Under the pieces are notes generated by a model that saw nothing but the letters and a program-made list of their open reading frames with translations, had not been told where the DNA came from and made no database searches. Of a stretch of DNA of 64,000 bases, positions 19,250 through 30,132 are shown one piece after another. Source of the DNA: Takakia lepidozioides (taxonomy: Eukaryota > Streptophyta > Takakiopsida > Takakiales > Takakiaceae); contig CM060734.1 of assembly GCA_030704615.1 (NCBI GenBank), forward strand, positions 23,994,001 through 24,058,000. The letters run 5' to 3'. How positions within the stretch are numbered: the first letter of the stretch is position 1; every line of letters begins with the position of its first letter. A program made the translations under genes and the position numbers.

Positions 19250-20230
19250 TTGTAAGTGGGAGACTGTTAACTCCACATAGTCCCCATGATGGAAACGCCA
19301 AACACCTGGCCGATATCCTCCTCCATGTATAGTGGCATACCTCAATGTGTCTCGGTGTTGGGCAATAGCAAGGTTCTCAAAAGCCATAGGCATGACTCTC
19401 TTGAACAACTCTGCCCGCTGGGCACATGCTTGTGTCCACATATCCGGATTATCAAGGTTGAGGACTACTGCAGTCTCCCTGCGAATAGATGCAGGCAAAT
19501 CTGACTCTCGGCCAAAGAGAAGGAAATAAGGCGAGAATGAGGCAAGTGATGCTTGCTTGCTAAACCTGTAGCCCATGGCCAACCAAGGTAGCTGAAGGTC
19601 CCAATCTCCCAAGTGTCCCTTCTGCAAGCCATACTTGCGCAAGCCTCGTTTGCCTCGGGATGATCCCGAGAAGTAGTGCGGTGATCTATCAAGGCTTGCT
19701 CATACAAAGCCTGAAACTCCCCCAAGAACTCTCGCCCCTGGTCCGTGAGTACCTCGGCTGGAGCACCAAATTGGCTAAGCACTCGCCCCCTCACTTGCCT
19801 TGTCAGGCAATGCCACCAGTTCAATCCATTTGGAGAAATGTTCCACCATCACCAGCACATACTTGTTATGGCGAATCGTCAGTGGCAATGGACCTGCGAA
19901 GTCAAGATTCCAACGATAGCCCAAACCCATAATGGATAAAGGATGAAATTGTGGAGTAGGTGCATTGAAAGAAGCCCACACTCTATCACACACCATGCAC
20001 CTTGCCACTAACTGTTGCACATTCGTGTGCATGCCCCGCCACCAATACTATCCTTGCAGCAAACTATGAGTGCACCGCACCCCAAAATGTCCCAACTCCT
20101 CATGGGCATGGCGTACCAATCGCGCTCGCTGTGTTGGATGAGGCACAATCCTCACTCGTCTATCCTCCCATACTCGGAGTAGGTGAGTCCCCTCCCACTT
20201 GAATCTCTTGGCGGAGAGTTTTCTACTGGG
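19250..20230 (-). mobile_element. Ty3/gypsy integrase relic, second copy
   Basis: Nearly the same integrase as at 14755-15663: WNLDFAGPLPLTIRHNKYVL, LTDQGREFLGEF and KYGLQKGHLGDWDLQLPW, then FENLAIAQHRDTLRY. An internal segment is lost near 19650: HPEAN is joined to EAC, removing the GLAERVVQTVKRGL motif with the catalytic Glu. The 3' end breaks off at about 19260 in RFHHGDYV, before the PHD region. It starts near 20230 with AKRFKWEG. It lies between the methyltransferase-like exons (18115-19030) and the unknown exons at 20393-21250. Confidence 0.8.
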
Positions 20231-20392
20231 AGGGGGGGGCAGTCACCTAACAACGTCCAAACTATTTTCTTATCAGTTTTATGAGGGGTGAAGAAGAAGA
20301 GGGAGGAGCAAGCATGCATCACCATGCTTACTATAGAGGCCACTCGACAGTCTCGTCTGGCAGGAGAAAGATAATTGACTGGTCGGGCGCCA

Positions 20393-21250
20393 CTATGGAG
20401 TGTTGAGGCAGCACATTTGATGCAGAATTGGGATTGTTGAGGTCATGTGGCACCAGCTCTCTGTGGTAGTTTGGCTCCTGCCAGTGTTGTTGTCTTCCTT
20501 TTGCATCTTGTATATTTCATCCACTAGGCCAAGGCCTGCCTCGAATATGAGCTTGTTGCATACCCACTCAGTGGGGTCCTTAACCCTGCAAGAAAGGTAA
20601 GCCTTCTCCACCCAAATCCAAGCATTGTGATTTCCAGTAGTATCCAGGTCCCTACTGAAAAAGAGTGGCAGCACATGGATAAATGATAAGTCCCGGTGAG
20701 TGTCACTATTCTCAACCATAACTCCAATGTGCTGCAGACTGGCTAGAGAGAGATTGAGTTTAGGGAAGAGATCTTTGAGTAGCCCTTGGGTTTAAGGCCA
20801 ATGTGATCTCTTTTTCCTTACCCAAACCAAATTGCTTGGCGATGTCCTCGTCAACCCAGGCAGAGTGGAAGCCTTCCTTGACAATTGGAAAACAGAAGTT
20901 GGTGTAGTCATCGAGGAAGGTGTAGATGAGAGGGGTGATACAGATGGCAGCCTTCTCCCGAGCATAAGCCGACCATGGAGCCCAGCCTGTTAACGCCCTT
21001 CTTTTGAATGAGTGCAATTCGAGGAAAGAGATGGTAAGGCTAGTGCTATCCAGCTGCACTAGCTCCTCTTCCGAGAAAGGGAAAGAAACCCATGCCTCCA
21101 TGATTCTGACTGGAGTTGAGGGCATAAGAACCACCATCTTCGGAACCCCATTATCCTTGTTGTAATCGAAGTGCAGTACTGCATCATCATCGACCATACT
21201 TAGGATATGATCCTGTGGTGGCTCATATACGTTGATTGCTCCTATGTATG
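20393..21250 (-). pseudogene. unknown multi-exon protein, cut by an LTR
   Basis: Minus frame 20760-21250 encodes INVYEPPQDHILSMVDDDAV, then VRIMEAWVSFPFSEEELVQL, WAPWSAYAREKAAICITPL and GLGKEKEITLALNP. A second segment, 20393-20660, reads NAWIWVEKAYLSCRVKDP, NKLIFEAGLGLVDEIYKMQK. Both look like real protein and I recognise neither. The apparent N-terminus (MRDT) is translated LTR: the chromovirus LTR begins exactly at 21251, so the gene was severed there. It is on the same strand as the methyltransferase-like exons at 18115-19030 with a gypsy insertion between, so they may once have been one gene. Confidence 0.4.
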
Positions 21251-22270
21251 TGTCGCGCACCTCACTTCGGTAAGCTCCCCTTCAAGTCATAGATACTCGC
21301 TTTGATGCGCGCGCCTAACTTCCAAACTGACCGCCATGCCAACTCGGAGCTTCGGCTGCTCACGGGGACATAACGGTCCCCCTTTGCTCCTCCACAAGAC
21401 CCTCGCTCACTTTGGGCCTAGTGGAAATTCCCTTTGGTTGTTTGGCAGTCCGGAACAGCTCCCCACACCTTGGTCGCTTTCCGGCACGCACGCTTACTCA
21501 CTAGTTTTTGGTCACCAATGGGCTTGCACCGTTCTCGGGGTTACTACTCCCTATATATACTTCTGTGACTGTCCGTGGGGGTTTCACAAACAACACCGTC
21601 CTTTTATGGCGAACCACCACGAAGACCCTTGACTCCCGGTGATGAGTCGTGGTGAGTCTTGGCCCACCCACCACGGCCCCAATGGACCGTGATGAGTCCC
21701 AAGACTCCCCACGACTCCCACCACAAGGTCTCCGCCCCATGGTGAGTCCTATGCCATCCCCACTAAGACCCACTAAGCTACCACCACCCCTCGTGGAACC
21801 ACCCCCACCGCAACCCGGTGTGCGGGGGCTCCACCTAGTGAGCGCCTCCGCCTCCTTGAGTGCCTTGGGCACTCAAAGGTGTTTCAGCCCCTGTACCTAT
21901 TGTTGCCACTGTCCCTACCACAGGGGCAGCCCCTCTTGTGTCCCGACCCCCTGCCCTCAAGGCAAAGGGCCGCAACACACACCCCTACCAACGGGGAGTC
22001 GATGTCCTCATCGACTTGTCCGTTTTGTAGAAACTAACATCCAAGTTGTGGCGTCCCACATCAAGGAGTTTGTTTCTGTACCATGGCGTTCCATGGCAAA
22101 GAACAAAACCCCCACTTGACTCTACTCTCCACTAGCTAGTTCGGCCAACTTCCTCCAAGTCCTGGCCAAGGGTGGAGCTTCTCAAGCTCTACCCAATGCA
22201 CTCTTCTTTGCCTACTTCAAGGCCAAGGGACGATCCTCCTCGAGGATCGAATCGCCTTACTGCAACAACA
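21251..22270 (-). repeat. 3' LTR of a chromovirus
   Basis: The sequence starting TGTCGCGCACCTCACTTCGG at 21251 recurs at 24720 as a direct repeat for about 220 bp (to about 21470 and 24940). The two copies differ at scattered bases. Its later part (about 21526-22270) recurs at 30133-30886. On the minus strand the LTR ends GTGCGCGACA, giving the standard CA terminus. The high-coordinate end is not resolved; it may extend to about 22680. A 5-bp target duplication was not visible. Confidence 0.7.
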
Positions 22271-22884
22271 TTGCTTGCAACCGCTCATGATGCCGCTTTT
22301 TGGCATCACCTTGAGCAAGGGTTCACCTTGAACCTTTTTTTGACTAGGAAGATAACCTTGAACCAACCGTGCGCCCCAATCACTACAATTGGGTCCGCCT
22401 TGGAATGCTGGCCTGAGATACGGGAACACGCTGAAGCCGCACTACGACTTTGTCCCGAGGCTACACGATTATAGTACGTGAACGGAAGCACGTAGCTTCC
22501 GCGTTAGCCCGCACTACAAGACAACCTCCTCGATAGCACAGTTATAGTATGCGCACGCGCCAGGTGCGCACTAGCACGTGAACTCCCAAAGAAGGCGCAA
22601 GTTTCCTTACCCCTTGGATGGGAGCCACCCGATTTTGGCACTGCGCAAACACATAATTAATCCAATTTACCTCTCCCACTTTTGTAAGCTAGCATGCATT
22701 CTACACACTAGCCAACCATACCATGCATCACCATTCCAAACAAAATAGGATGCACCACATTTGGAAACCATTTCATTTATAAACAAAATTTGTACAACAA
22801 AAGTTTTTGCAATCGGATTCCTGAGCTAGCTAAGCCGGACTAAGCATGCATTTCCTTCCCCACGATCCAAGGTTGATGTCCCCA

Positions 22885-24108
22885 TCAACGCTTCTTCCGC
22901 TTTTGAGGTCGCCCTTCGAAAGCTGCAACCGCCTCGGATGCGTTTCCCATTTCTGAGGCACGCACCCAAGTTGCCTCCACTTGATGATAGCCCTTCCATT
23001 TCACGAGATACTCTGTTTCTCAATTCTTGAACCTCCTCGACTTAAGCACTGCCTCCACCTCGTACTCAGGTTCATTTTCATGATCCAACAGCACAGGTGG
23101 CGGACGCAACACTTGGTGCCGATTCGGACGCGCTTCATCTTTGAAGTAAGACTTCAAAAAGGAAATGTGGAATACCGAATGCACCTTGCTGTTTGCCGGT
23201 AGCTCCAATTCATACACATCCTCATTCATAACCTTCCAAATGCGAAAGGGCCCCGCATACGGAGGTACGAACTTTGGACTCACTTCCGGAGGTAGTCGAA
23301 AATTCTTGATGTTCAACCAGACCTCGGTACCTGCCTCAAACTTAACTTCCCTCCGCTTCCGATTCGCCTGTCGTTCATACCGTTTCCTAGCTTTGGCAAT
23401 GTTGTACTTTGCGAGCTCCAACAAACACTCGCGTTCTTCCAGCACTGGTGCTGCTGCCGGCTCCTCACCGTCCTGGGCGGCCCAACTTGTTGGCACCAGA
23501 GGTGCTTTTCCATAGACCAATACGAAAGGGGAAACTCCCGTTGCGGAGTGTTTTGTGTTATTATAACAGAACTCTGCCGCATCCAAGTGCTCCACCCAGT
23601 CTGACTGGTCTGCTGACACATAATTCCGCAAGATCTGCTTCACCACGGAATTCACTCTTTCCGTTTGGCCGTCCGTTGTAGGTCGGAAGGCCGTGCTCAT
23701 CTTGAGCCTCGTCCCCATTTTCTTCCAAAGTGTTCTCCAAAATTTACTTTTAAACTTTGGATCGTGGTCCGAGACAATATCCTTCGGGAGTCCATGATGC
23801 TTGAAGACGTGGGCGAAGTAAAGTCGCCCTGTCTCCTGCGCCGTTGCCGTCTCCTTGGTGGGGATGAAATGGCCCATTTTACTAAACCTATCCACCACCA
23901 CCATGATTGCATCGAATCCTTTTGACAGCGGCAAAGCAGTCATGAAATCCATCGAGACACTTTCCCAAGACCCCTCTGGAATCGGCAAGGGTTGTAACAG
24001 CCTCGCTTGCTTTTTGTACTCGCTCCGGTTTTGTTGGCATGTGGTGCATGTCTTGACATACTCCTCGGCCTTCTCCCTTAGTTTGGGCATGAAATACTCT
24101 TTCTTCAA
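22885..24108 (-). mobile_element. chromovirus integrase with chromodomain, one stop
   Basis: Frame 23020-24108 encodes a zinc-binding CTTCQQNR segment, the DDE integrase core (VSMDFMTALP, VSDHDPKFK, TDGQTERVN), the GPF-type tail (PPYAGPFRIWKV) and HSVFHISFLKSYF. A TGA after RRFKN is followed in frame to 22885 by TEYLVKWKGYHQVEATWV, a clear chromodomain core. The stop therefore lies inside the chromodomain. The chromodomain binds methylated histone H3 in related elements and directs integration; that role is family knowledge. Confidence 0.85.
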
Positions 24109-24557
24109 GAGTGCACGTAGAGACGCTTTTGCTTGTACCGGAGCAGTCCATTGTGCAAGAGGAACTGCGATTTAATCCCCAACCTCAAGTCCTGCATCAC
24201 AGACTTCATCATCTCATCCTTCCGGTAAGCCTTCCAAATCTTCCTTTGGAGCATCGTCTCGCCCCTGTACACCAACATGAGCTGCTGCTTTCTACTTAAA
24301 GCATCGGCCACCACATTGTCCCGTCCCGATTTGTACTGGATATCCACGTCGAACACTGCCAAAGTGTCTTGCCACCTAAGTTGTTTTGGGGACAACTTAG
24401 GTTGCGTGGCAAAATACTTCACCGTGACATTGTCCGTGAACACCTTCACCGGGGGAACCAACATAGTGGCACCAAAGCTCAAGCAATGCACCACCGCCTT
24501 CATCTCTTTCTCGTGCGTAGGCCACCGTCGCTCCACTTCATTCATGTGATTACACAA
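24105..24557 (-). mobile_element. chromovirus RNase H C-terminal part
   Basis: The frame reads NEVERRWPTHEKEMKAVVHC, KVFTDNVTVKYFATQ and then QYKSGRDNVVADALSRKQQ, the connection and end of a Ty3/gypsy RNase H, running by a frame change into the integrase at 24108. The N-terminal RNase H, reverse transcriptase, protease and nearly all of gag are missing. Confidence 0.8.
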
Positions 24558-24655
24558 GATGGGATCAAAATGGATGACAGAAAGGTGAGGACGATCTTGG
24601 ACTGGGAGCCTCCGACTTCGGTCCTAGGAGTGCGATCCTTCCTAGGACTCGCCTC
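24550..24655 (+). mobile_element. inverted scrap of reverse transcriptase
   Basis: On the plus strand this piece reads ITQDGIKMDDRKVRTILDW and VRSFLGLAS, the end of the RT palm of a gypsy element. The flanking pieces (RNase H below 24550, gag start and primer site above 24655) are on the minus strand. The reverse complement of 24655-24680 reads ATGGGGTCGGGCAAG, a plausible gag start. The fragment is therefore inverted inside a large internal deletion. Confidence 0.7.
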
Positions 24656-24705
24656 CTTGCCCGACCCCATGGTGAGGCCGAGGACGATCGCGTACTGAAC
24701 TCTAA

Positions 24706-24717
24706 GCTCTGATACCA
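24706..24717 (-). other. retrotransposon primer-binding site
   Basis: The minus strand reads TGGTATCAGAGC, the standard initiator tRNA-Met complementary primer site of plant LTR retrotransposons. It lies two bases inside the end of the LTR at 24720, which fixes element orientation as minus. Confidence 0.85.
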
Positions 24718-24719
24718 AG

Positions 24720-24940
24720 TGTCGCGCACCTCACTTCGGTAAGCTCCCCTTCAAGTCATAGATACTCGTTTTGATGCGCGCGCCTAACTCCCAAACTGGC
24801 CATCGGGCCAACTCGGAGCTTCGGCTGCTCACCGGGACATAACGGTCCCCCTTTGCTCCTCCACAAGACCCTCGCTCATTTTGGGCCTAGTGGAAATTCC
24901 CTTTGGTTGTTGGCAGTCCAGAACAGCTCCCCACATCTCG
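24720..24940 (-). repeat. 5' LTR of the chromovirus, truncated
   Basis: Direct repeat of 21251-21470. Homology ends near 24940 in CCCCACATCT, after which unrelated sequence follows, so most of the 5' LTR, including its promoter part, is lost. Confidence 0.75.
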
Positions 24941-25205
24941 TGCTAAGTACTTTGAGAATCCTCATCCATGACGATGAACGGTGATATTAATGAAGCCGTC
25001 ACAAAAAAGACACATGTCCATTTTATGTTTGCATACGCCAACAACCCAAAACAGCCGCGTTAAGGAACAGCTGTCCCAATTAGGTTACGCTATTTTCACT
25101 GAAAACGTACATTCATGTATCGGACTCGCAAGAGGGAATCCTACGGTTCCAGGGACACTCCCAAAATGACGGAACCGCGCAAGAAAGCGAGTTTGTTCAT
25201 TTTTC

Positions 25206-25752
25206 TTGTTTATGCACTTAGAGGAAGAGAGGCAGTCAAGCTGGAGAGGGTTCCTTGTTCGGTTCGGAAGAGGAGGAAGTCATTGTATTTTACATCGCTT
25301 TAGAGAGAGGCTGAGATCAAGAGAGCAAATGACGAGGCGTCGCATGCAAGATGGTGCAGCGCTTAGGCAGCATGTGAACTTGGAGACAGGTCAAGCATAA
25401 GAGCATGTGGGAAGTGAGAGTGAGGTCGCCGCAGTCGTAGCGACGGCTGGAGCAGTGAGTGTAGGTAACCAGACAGTGCCAGCCGAGTTCATGCCTGAAG
25501 ACAAGAGAACAGGGGGAGGAGCAGTGGATTCCATACAGGGAGGAAGTCTGCAAACCCTACATCAGACAGAAATGGTGAGCACTCCATATCCACATACTAC
25601 TGTTTTCATTAGTCTTGGTGTTCTCCCTTCCAAGTGGAATTCAATAACATGGTTTATCTTGTGTTCAGACCGATGAAAAAGGGAAGAGGAAAGCAGAAGA
25701 GGGCGATCCGAGCGATGCACCCACGAAGCCAAAGAAGGCGAAGGGATCCGTA
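25206..25752 (+). pseudogene. N-terminal exons of an acidic/basic nuclear-type protein
   Basis: The first frame reads RSREQMTRRRMQDGAALRQH, then a TAA at 25398, then in the same frame EHVGSESEVAAVVATAGAVS and PEDKRTGGGAVDSIQ to a GTGAGC donor near 25575. A second exon from 25670 (after TTCAG) reads TDEKGKRKAEEGDPSDAPTK and PKKAKGS before GTAAGT at 25753. The Lys-rich end resembles a nuclear localisation signal. It resembles in style, though not in clear sequence, the N-terminal exon of the ParB-like gene (10962-11150), and palindromes of the same family follow 35 bp downstream. The function is unknown and the copy is broken by the stop. Confidence 0.35.
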
Positions 25753-25786
25753 AGTTGTCTCAAACGCACTTCTCCCTCTTTGAAAA

Positions 25787-26117
25787 GCGATGATCGGTGG
25801 CGATCATCGCATTACAGAAGAATGTAGTTAGTGTTGTAGTTCAACAGATTCAAGAAGGCAGGCAGGCAAGAAAGTATACGTTTCAAGGCGAAGTGATGAT
25901 CGGTGCCGACCATCACCTTCGCCATTGCTTTATTTAAGCATAGAATGCCAATTTCATTGTGATGCAAGAGTGCCAGGAAACTAAAGTCGCATCTTGCAAT
26001 GACGTAGAAGCAATGATCGGTAGCGATGATCGCTTTAAGGTCCATTCCCTTCTTGTTCAGATCAGTTTGGAAATGGCGTGGTCGTTCAGGAAAGTGATGA
26101 TCGGTGCCGACCATCAC
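25787..26117. repeat. palindrome cluster
   Basis: Four copies: 25787-25810 (arms GCGATGATCG / CGATCATCGC), 25892-25915, 26008-26035 and 26093-26117. The second and fourth have the minus-type asymmetry (GATGATCGG / CCGACCATC). The third, read on the minus strand, is preceded by GGAATGGACCTTAAAGCG, the same lead-in found on the plus strand near 11480 and 11778. Confidence 0.8.
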
Positions 26118-26173
26118 ATTCAGATCTCATGGTTTGTGCATCCCACGGCAGTTACAAGTTTGGTTGTAGTTAT

Positions 26174-26760
26174 CTAGTCCGCAAAATGAATGAGCACACG
26201 GACCAGCCATAGTCGGTCACAGGGGTCTTGAAGGGTGACTGTTTCTTTGAACTTATTGCCATGCCGATGAACGAACTCTGTGGGAAGCTCCTGGACAAAC
26301 CATAAGGCAAAGATTGGATGGGTCATTGTCATAATCAGATAGGGCGCTGATTCAAAACACATCTACATATGATTAGACTAAAACCGAACTATGTGAATTT
26401 AGAAGCCGCACCAGAGTGTAACGACTACGATGCCTCACGGAGTCTTGTATGAAGCAATTGGAGGTGGTCAGAGTTTGGGTAAATGAGGAAGATCCAGGAT
26501 TGGCTACCTTCTCCCTCGCGATTCCATAGCCTCTACAATCTGTGTTGGTGTTGTTGGTGAAGGTTTTCAAGCGCTTCCTACCTTCGATGTGGCAGCCATC
26601 GTCCATTTTCTTCATTCTTGTGGCACTCTATCCACGATGGCAAGCAAAATTCTCCTCTTTTACTGTTAATATGACGGCTAGGCAAATCATAATTACACAA
26701 TGTTTCACCATGCTCAATGACTTTCCTGCCCAAGTGTTCCAGAGCTCCTTCATCATGATT
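26174..26760 (-). pseudogene. B3 DNA-binding domain gene fragment
   Basis: Exon 26174-26311 begins after TTTGTCCAG and reads ELPTEFVHRHGNKFKETVTL then DPCDRLWLVRV. This is the first half of a B3 domain (LP..F....V.L.DP..R.W.V), the plant-specific DNA-binding fold of VRN1/REM and ARF proteins. An upstream piece (about 26517-26760) reads MKKMDDGCHIEGRKRLKTF and ends REK before a GTAGCC donor, with a TAG near 26625. The second half of the B3 domain is not found downstream; palindromic repeats follow instead. It is probably a broken gene. Confidence 0.5.
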
Positions 26761-27009
26761 AGATGTTCACATTTGTAACAACCTACTGATGAAGGACTTC
26801 ACTTCATCCCAGTCATGACTATGCCATCCATCCCAATGGGCTCACAAGGGAACATTTCCACGTGAACCTCAACACCATGAGCCCAACGTAACATAAATGA
26901 GCCAAATGAGTCAAATGAGGATTGACTCTTTCCTTCATCAGATTGTTTCTAAACAATAAACCTTTTGGCGACTTCATATGTTATGGGTTGTGTAGTTTAC
27001 CAGCTCATC

Positions 27010-27640
27010 AATCATCATCAATCATCAATCATCAAGTCATCAATCATTATCATCAATCATCAATCATCACGCAATTGAACACCAAAAGCTTCAACGATCG
27101 TTGGTCTGCCGTGGAGACAGTGCAAAAAACAAGGCAAGCATTCTCTATGCATTCCATCTGCAACCATTCCAGTGGTGAAAAGGGGCATCGGCATGAGATC
27201 ATTTTAGAACATTTGGCCCATTCTTCAACTCGTCATTGTAGAATTGGATATTAAGGAAGTGGCAGATTGCAGGATGCATGCGATACGTGTTTCTAAGGGC
27301 AGACGTGTCATGTACAATATGACATTTCTTCTCCAGTAATTTGGGTACAGCAAAAGTCTTGAATGATAAGATTAATATAGAGTATAATTTTGCGCAAAAA
27401 AATTCTTCTATTGTACGCTCTTGGCACATCTATCAACAAGCATCCACAAGGGTCTTGTGACTGTTTACCAGCATCAATCATCAATCATCACGCAATTGAA
27501 CACCAAAAGCTTCAACGATCGTTGGTCTGCCGTGGAGACAGAGCAAAAAAAAAAGCAAGCATTTTCCATGCATTCCATCTCTAGCCATAGGAGTGATGAA
27601 GCTGCAGAAGGAGGGAACATGCCATATCCAGGTTCTGAGC
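27010..27640. repeat. imperfect direct duplication around CATCAATCAT repeats
   Basis: About 130 bp at 27060-27190 (starting ATCAATCATCACGCAATTGA) recurs at 27474-27606 with few changes, including CAACGATCGTTGGTCTGCCG. Each copy is preceded by a CATCAATCAT microsatellite. The helicase fragment lies between the copies. Confidence 0.75.
27199..27360 (-). pseudogene. UPF1/SEN1-like helicase fragment
   Basis: The minus frame reads VPKLLEKKCHIVHDTSALRN then TYRMHPAICHFLNIQFYNDE and LKNGPNV. The YRMHP..I..F.N..FY...L..G signature is the start of the C-terminal helicase domain of superfamily 1 UPF1/SEN1/DNA2 proteins. Only about 50 residues remain, between two direct repeats. It is a fragment, not a gene. 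Confidence 0.55.
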
Positions 27641-27949
27641 TCATAATTTAAAGAAATAGATCTCTGTCAATTCAAAAAACAGCTCGGTGCCAGAATTTCG
27701 TAGTTTTCCGAATCCATTGTTGTGTTTGTTGGAAATCTCTGCAACGTCTTTGCATTCCAGAGTCTGCCGAATTCTGGGTCATGAAGTGGTGCAGAAGGTG
27801 GAATCTGGTGTGGACAACTCCCAAGATTCCTACATCCATTTCAGATAACGAGATTGAGGTACATGTCAGGCCTCAAATCCACAATCCTAGATATTCTAAA
27901 TTATAATACTTATTTAAAATTCATTAAAATTCAATTTAATAAAAAATGG

Positions 27950-29564
27950 TTCTATTAGTGACTCCCTGGGGGTCGCTACCACTATCAGCGCCTTCCCTGG
28001 GGTCGCTTCAAGTCCAATAACCCGACGCTGTTTACAGCGACCCCTAAGTCGCTGTCAGATTTTTTTGTCCATATTTTTGGGGGTGCTATCAGCGCCTTCC
28101 TTGGGGTCACTTCAAGTCCCTAAACAATAACCCGACGCTGATTAACAGCGACCCATGGGCGGTCGCTGTGAGTTTTTTTGTAAAATATTTTTGGGGTGCT
28201 ATCACCACCTCCTTGGGGGTCGCTACAAGTCCCTACACAACAACCCGACGCTGGTTACCAGCGACCCCATAAGGGTCACTGTTAGATTTTTTTGCAAATA
28301 TTTTTTGGGGTGCTATCAGCGCCTTCCTTGGGGTCGCTTCAAGTCCCTAAACAATAACCCGACGCTGATTAACAGCGACCCATGGGGGGTCGTTGTGAGC
28401 TTTGTTGTAATATGCTATCAGCGCCCTGGGGGTCGCTACAAGTCCCTACTCAATAACCCGACGCTGGTTACCAGCAATCCCTATGGGGACGCTATCAGAT
28501 TTTTTTGCAAATATTTTTTGGGGTGCTATCAGCGCCTTCCTTGGGGTCGCTTCAAGTCTCTAAACAATAACCCGACGCTGATTAACAGTGACCCCCCATC
28601 GGGGGTCGCTGTGAGTTTTTTTAAGAATATTTTTGGGGTGCTACCAGCGCCTCCCTGGGGTCGCTACATGTCCCTACGCTAACCCGAGGCTGTTTAACAG
28701 CGCCCCCTAGGGAGTCGGTGGCTGATTTTTCTTTTTCTTTTTTTAATATATTTGTGTGGGGTGCTACCAGCGACTCCCTGGGAGTCGGTTCTAGTTCCCA
28801 AATATTTTACCGGGGGTGTTTAACAGCGACCACGAGGGGGTCGTAGGTTTTTTTTTTCTTTCACCATGTTTTCTGGGGTAGCACTAGCGACGCCCGGGCG
28901 GTCGCTGCCAGTTTTATTTGGGTTTCAAGATAACCCGACGGTGTTTGGCAGCGACGCGTAGGGGGTCGGATCCTGTTGTTTGTCCTAAAATTTATTGGGG
29001 TGCGCGTAGCGACTCCTTAGGGGTCGTAGTAAGCTGTTTAGTTTTTTGTTAATAGCGGCTGGAGTGAAGTCGGTTTTATACTAACGTCCATTCAAGGGTT
29101 GCTTACGGGTTTCCTGCTCAAAAACCAGACTTTAACTTGAGATTAAACAATTAAAAATAAAAACCAGAAATTTAATAATCAAATTTGATAGTTAAAGCAA
29201 CGCCTAGGACGATGGTAGACAGTTATAAAGATATATTTTGTTGCCCCGGAGGTCGTTTGGGGGCCAAAAACCCTAATCCGACCTCAGAGGGGTCGGTAGA
29301 GGACCGACTGCATGGGCGTCGTAGTAAGAAACCGACGGGAATTCACTCCCGCGGATGTAGCGACGCCAGGGAAGTCGGTCCAAATGACTTAGTCATTTTG
29401 GGATCCTCTATTTTTCAGGGATTTCACTATAGCGACCTCTCAGGGGTCGGTAGCATAGTAACCCCTACATAGCGACCCTCGGGGTGTTGCTAATAAGTGG
29501 CGTCGCACGGTCCCGCTCGCGCCGGGCTGTGGGCGTCGTAAAACCCCCCCTTTTTGCAGTAGTG
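27950..29564. repeat. CACTA-type subterminal repeat array with one terminus
   Basis: About twenty blocks of the form GGGGTGCTATCAGCGCC...GGGGTCGCT...CCCGACGCTG...AACAGCGACCC are arranged as direct and inverted repeats of a GCGACC/GGTCGC core, separated by poly-T runs. The array ends at 29564 in TTTTTGCAGTAGTG, whose complement CACTACTGCAAAAA is a typical CACTA (En/Spm) transposon end. No open frame of interest lies inside. Such arrays are TnpA-type binding regions in known CACTA elements. The other terminus was not found near 27950. Confidence 0.65.
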
Positions 29565-30130
29565 TTAATACATTTGGACTCCCCCCCTGTTGCTACCCAG
29601 CGCTGTCCAAAGCCCTTCAAAACTCAAAACATTCCCCGTATATTATCTCATCATCTCCCTCATCATCGTCATCTCTCCTATCCCAGATTAATGCAATGAA
29701 TATTTCAATTCTCACTCAGACTCCCACATCACTCCCTCTTACTCAAATTACAAGAACTACCCCCGCTCCCTCATAAATACTTGGCCCCCCCTCACTACTT
29801 ATTTGAACTTCACACATCACTAAATCTTCTACAATCCAAACCAAGTGTAGTACGTAAAATTATTGGGGAACACTTAGCTACATTGACCACGCCCGACCAC
29901 GCCCACCACACCATCACCAATAAATTTCTTTCCCTTTCCAACAACATCCTCACTGCCACACTTAGCACCATCACTCCCCTGCCAGGTTACAAACCCCCAC
30001 CACCCATTCCACCCCAAACTATGGTACCCACACCTGCCCCTCCCCCCGACCAATCTCCCACATCCCATCAACTACACTAGTGCACTCAATATCACCTCTT
30101 GGAACGTAGGATCCCTGGCCGCCAATATCC
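29565..30130 (+). mobile_element. LINE-like fragment, end of ORF1 and start of endonuclease
   Basis: Homologous to 190-755: the frame 29781-30080 starts MAPPHYLFELHTSLNLLQ and is proline-rich at its end. At about 30085 another frame begins ALNITSWNVGSLAANIQQ, matching the first strand of AP-type LINE endonucleases (SWNV.GL). The sequence is cut at about 30133 by an LTR fragment and on the left by the CACTA terminus. Confidence 0.5.
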
Positions 30131-30132
30131 AA

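Noticed and set aside
22498-22520. A second CACTA terminus from CACTACAAGACAAC near 22510.
   Set aside because: It lies in or beside the chromovirus LTR region, with no GCGACC subterminal repeats nearby.
28155-28682. A 175-codon plus-strand frame with repeated CYQRLPWGRFKSLNNNPTL-like segments.
   Set aside because: It is the CACTA-type repeat array read in one frame; it has no independent protein signal.
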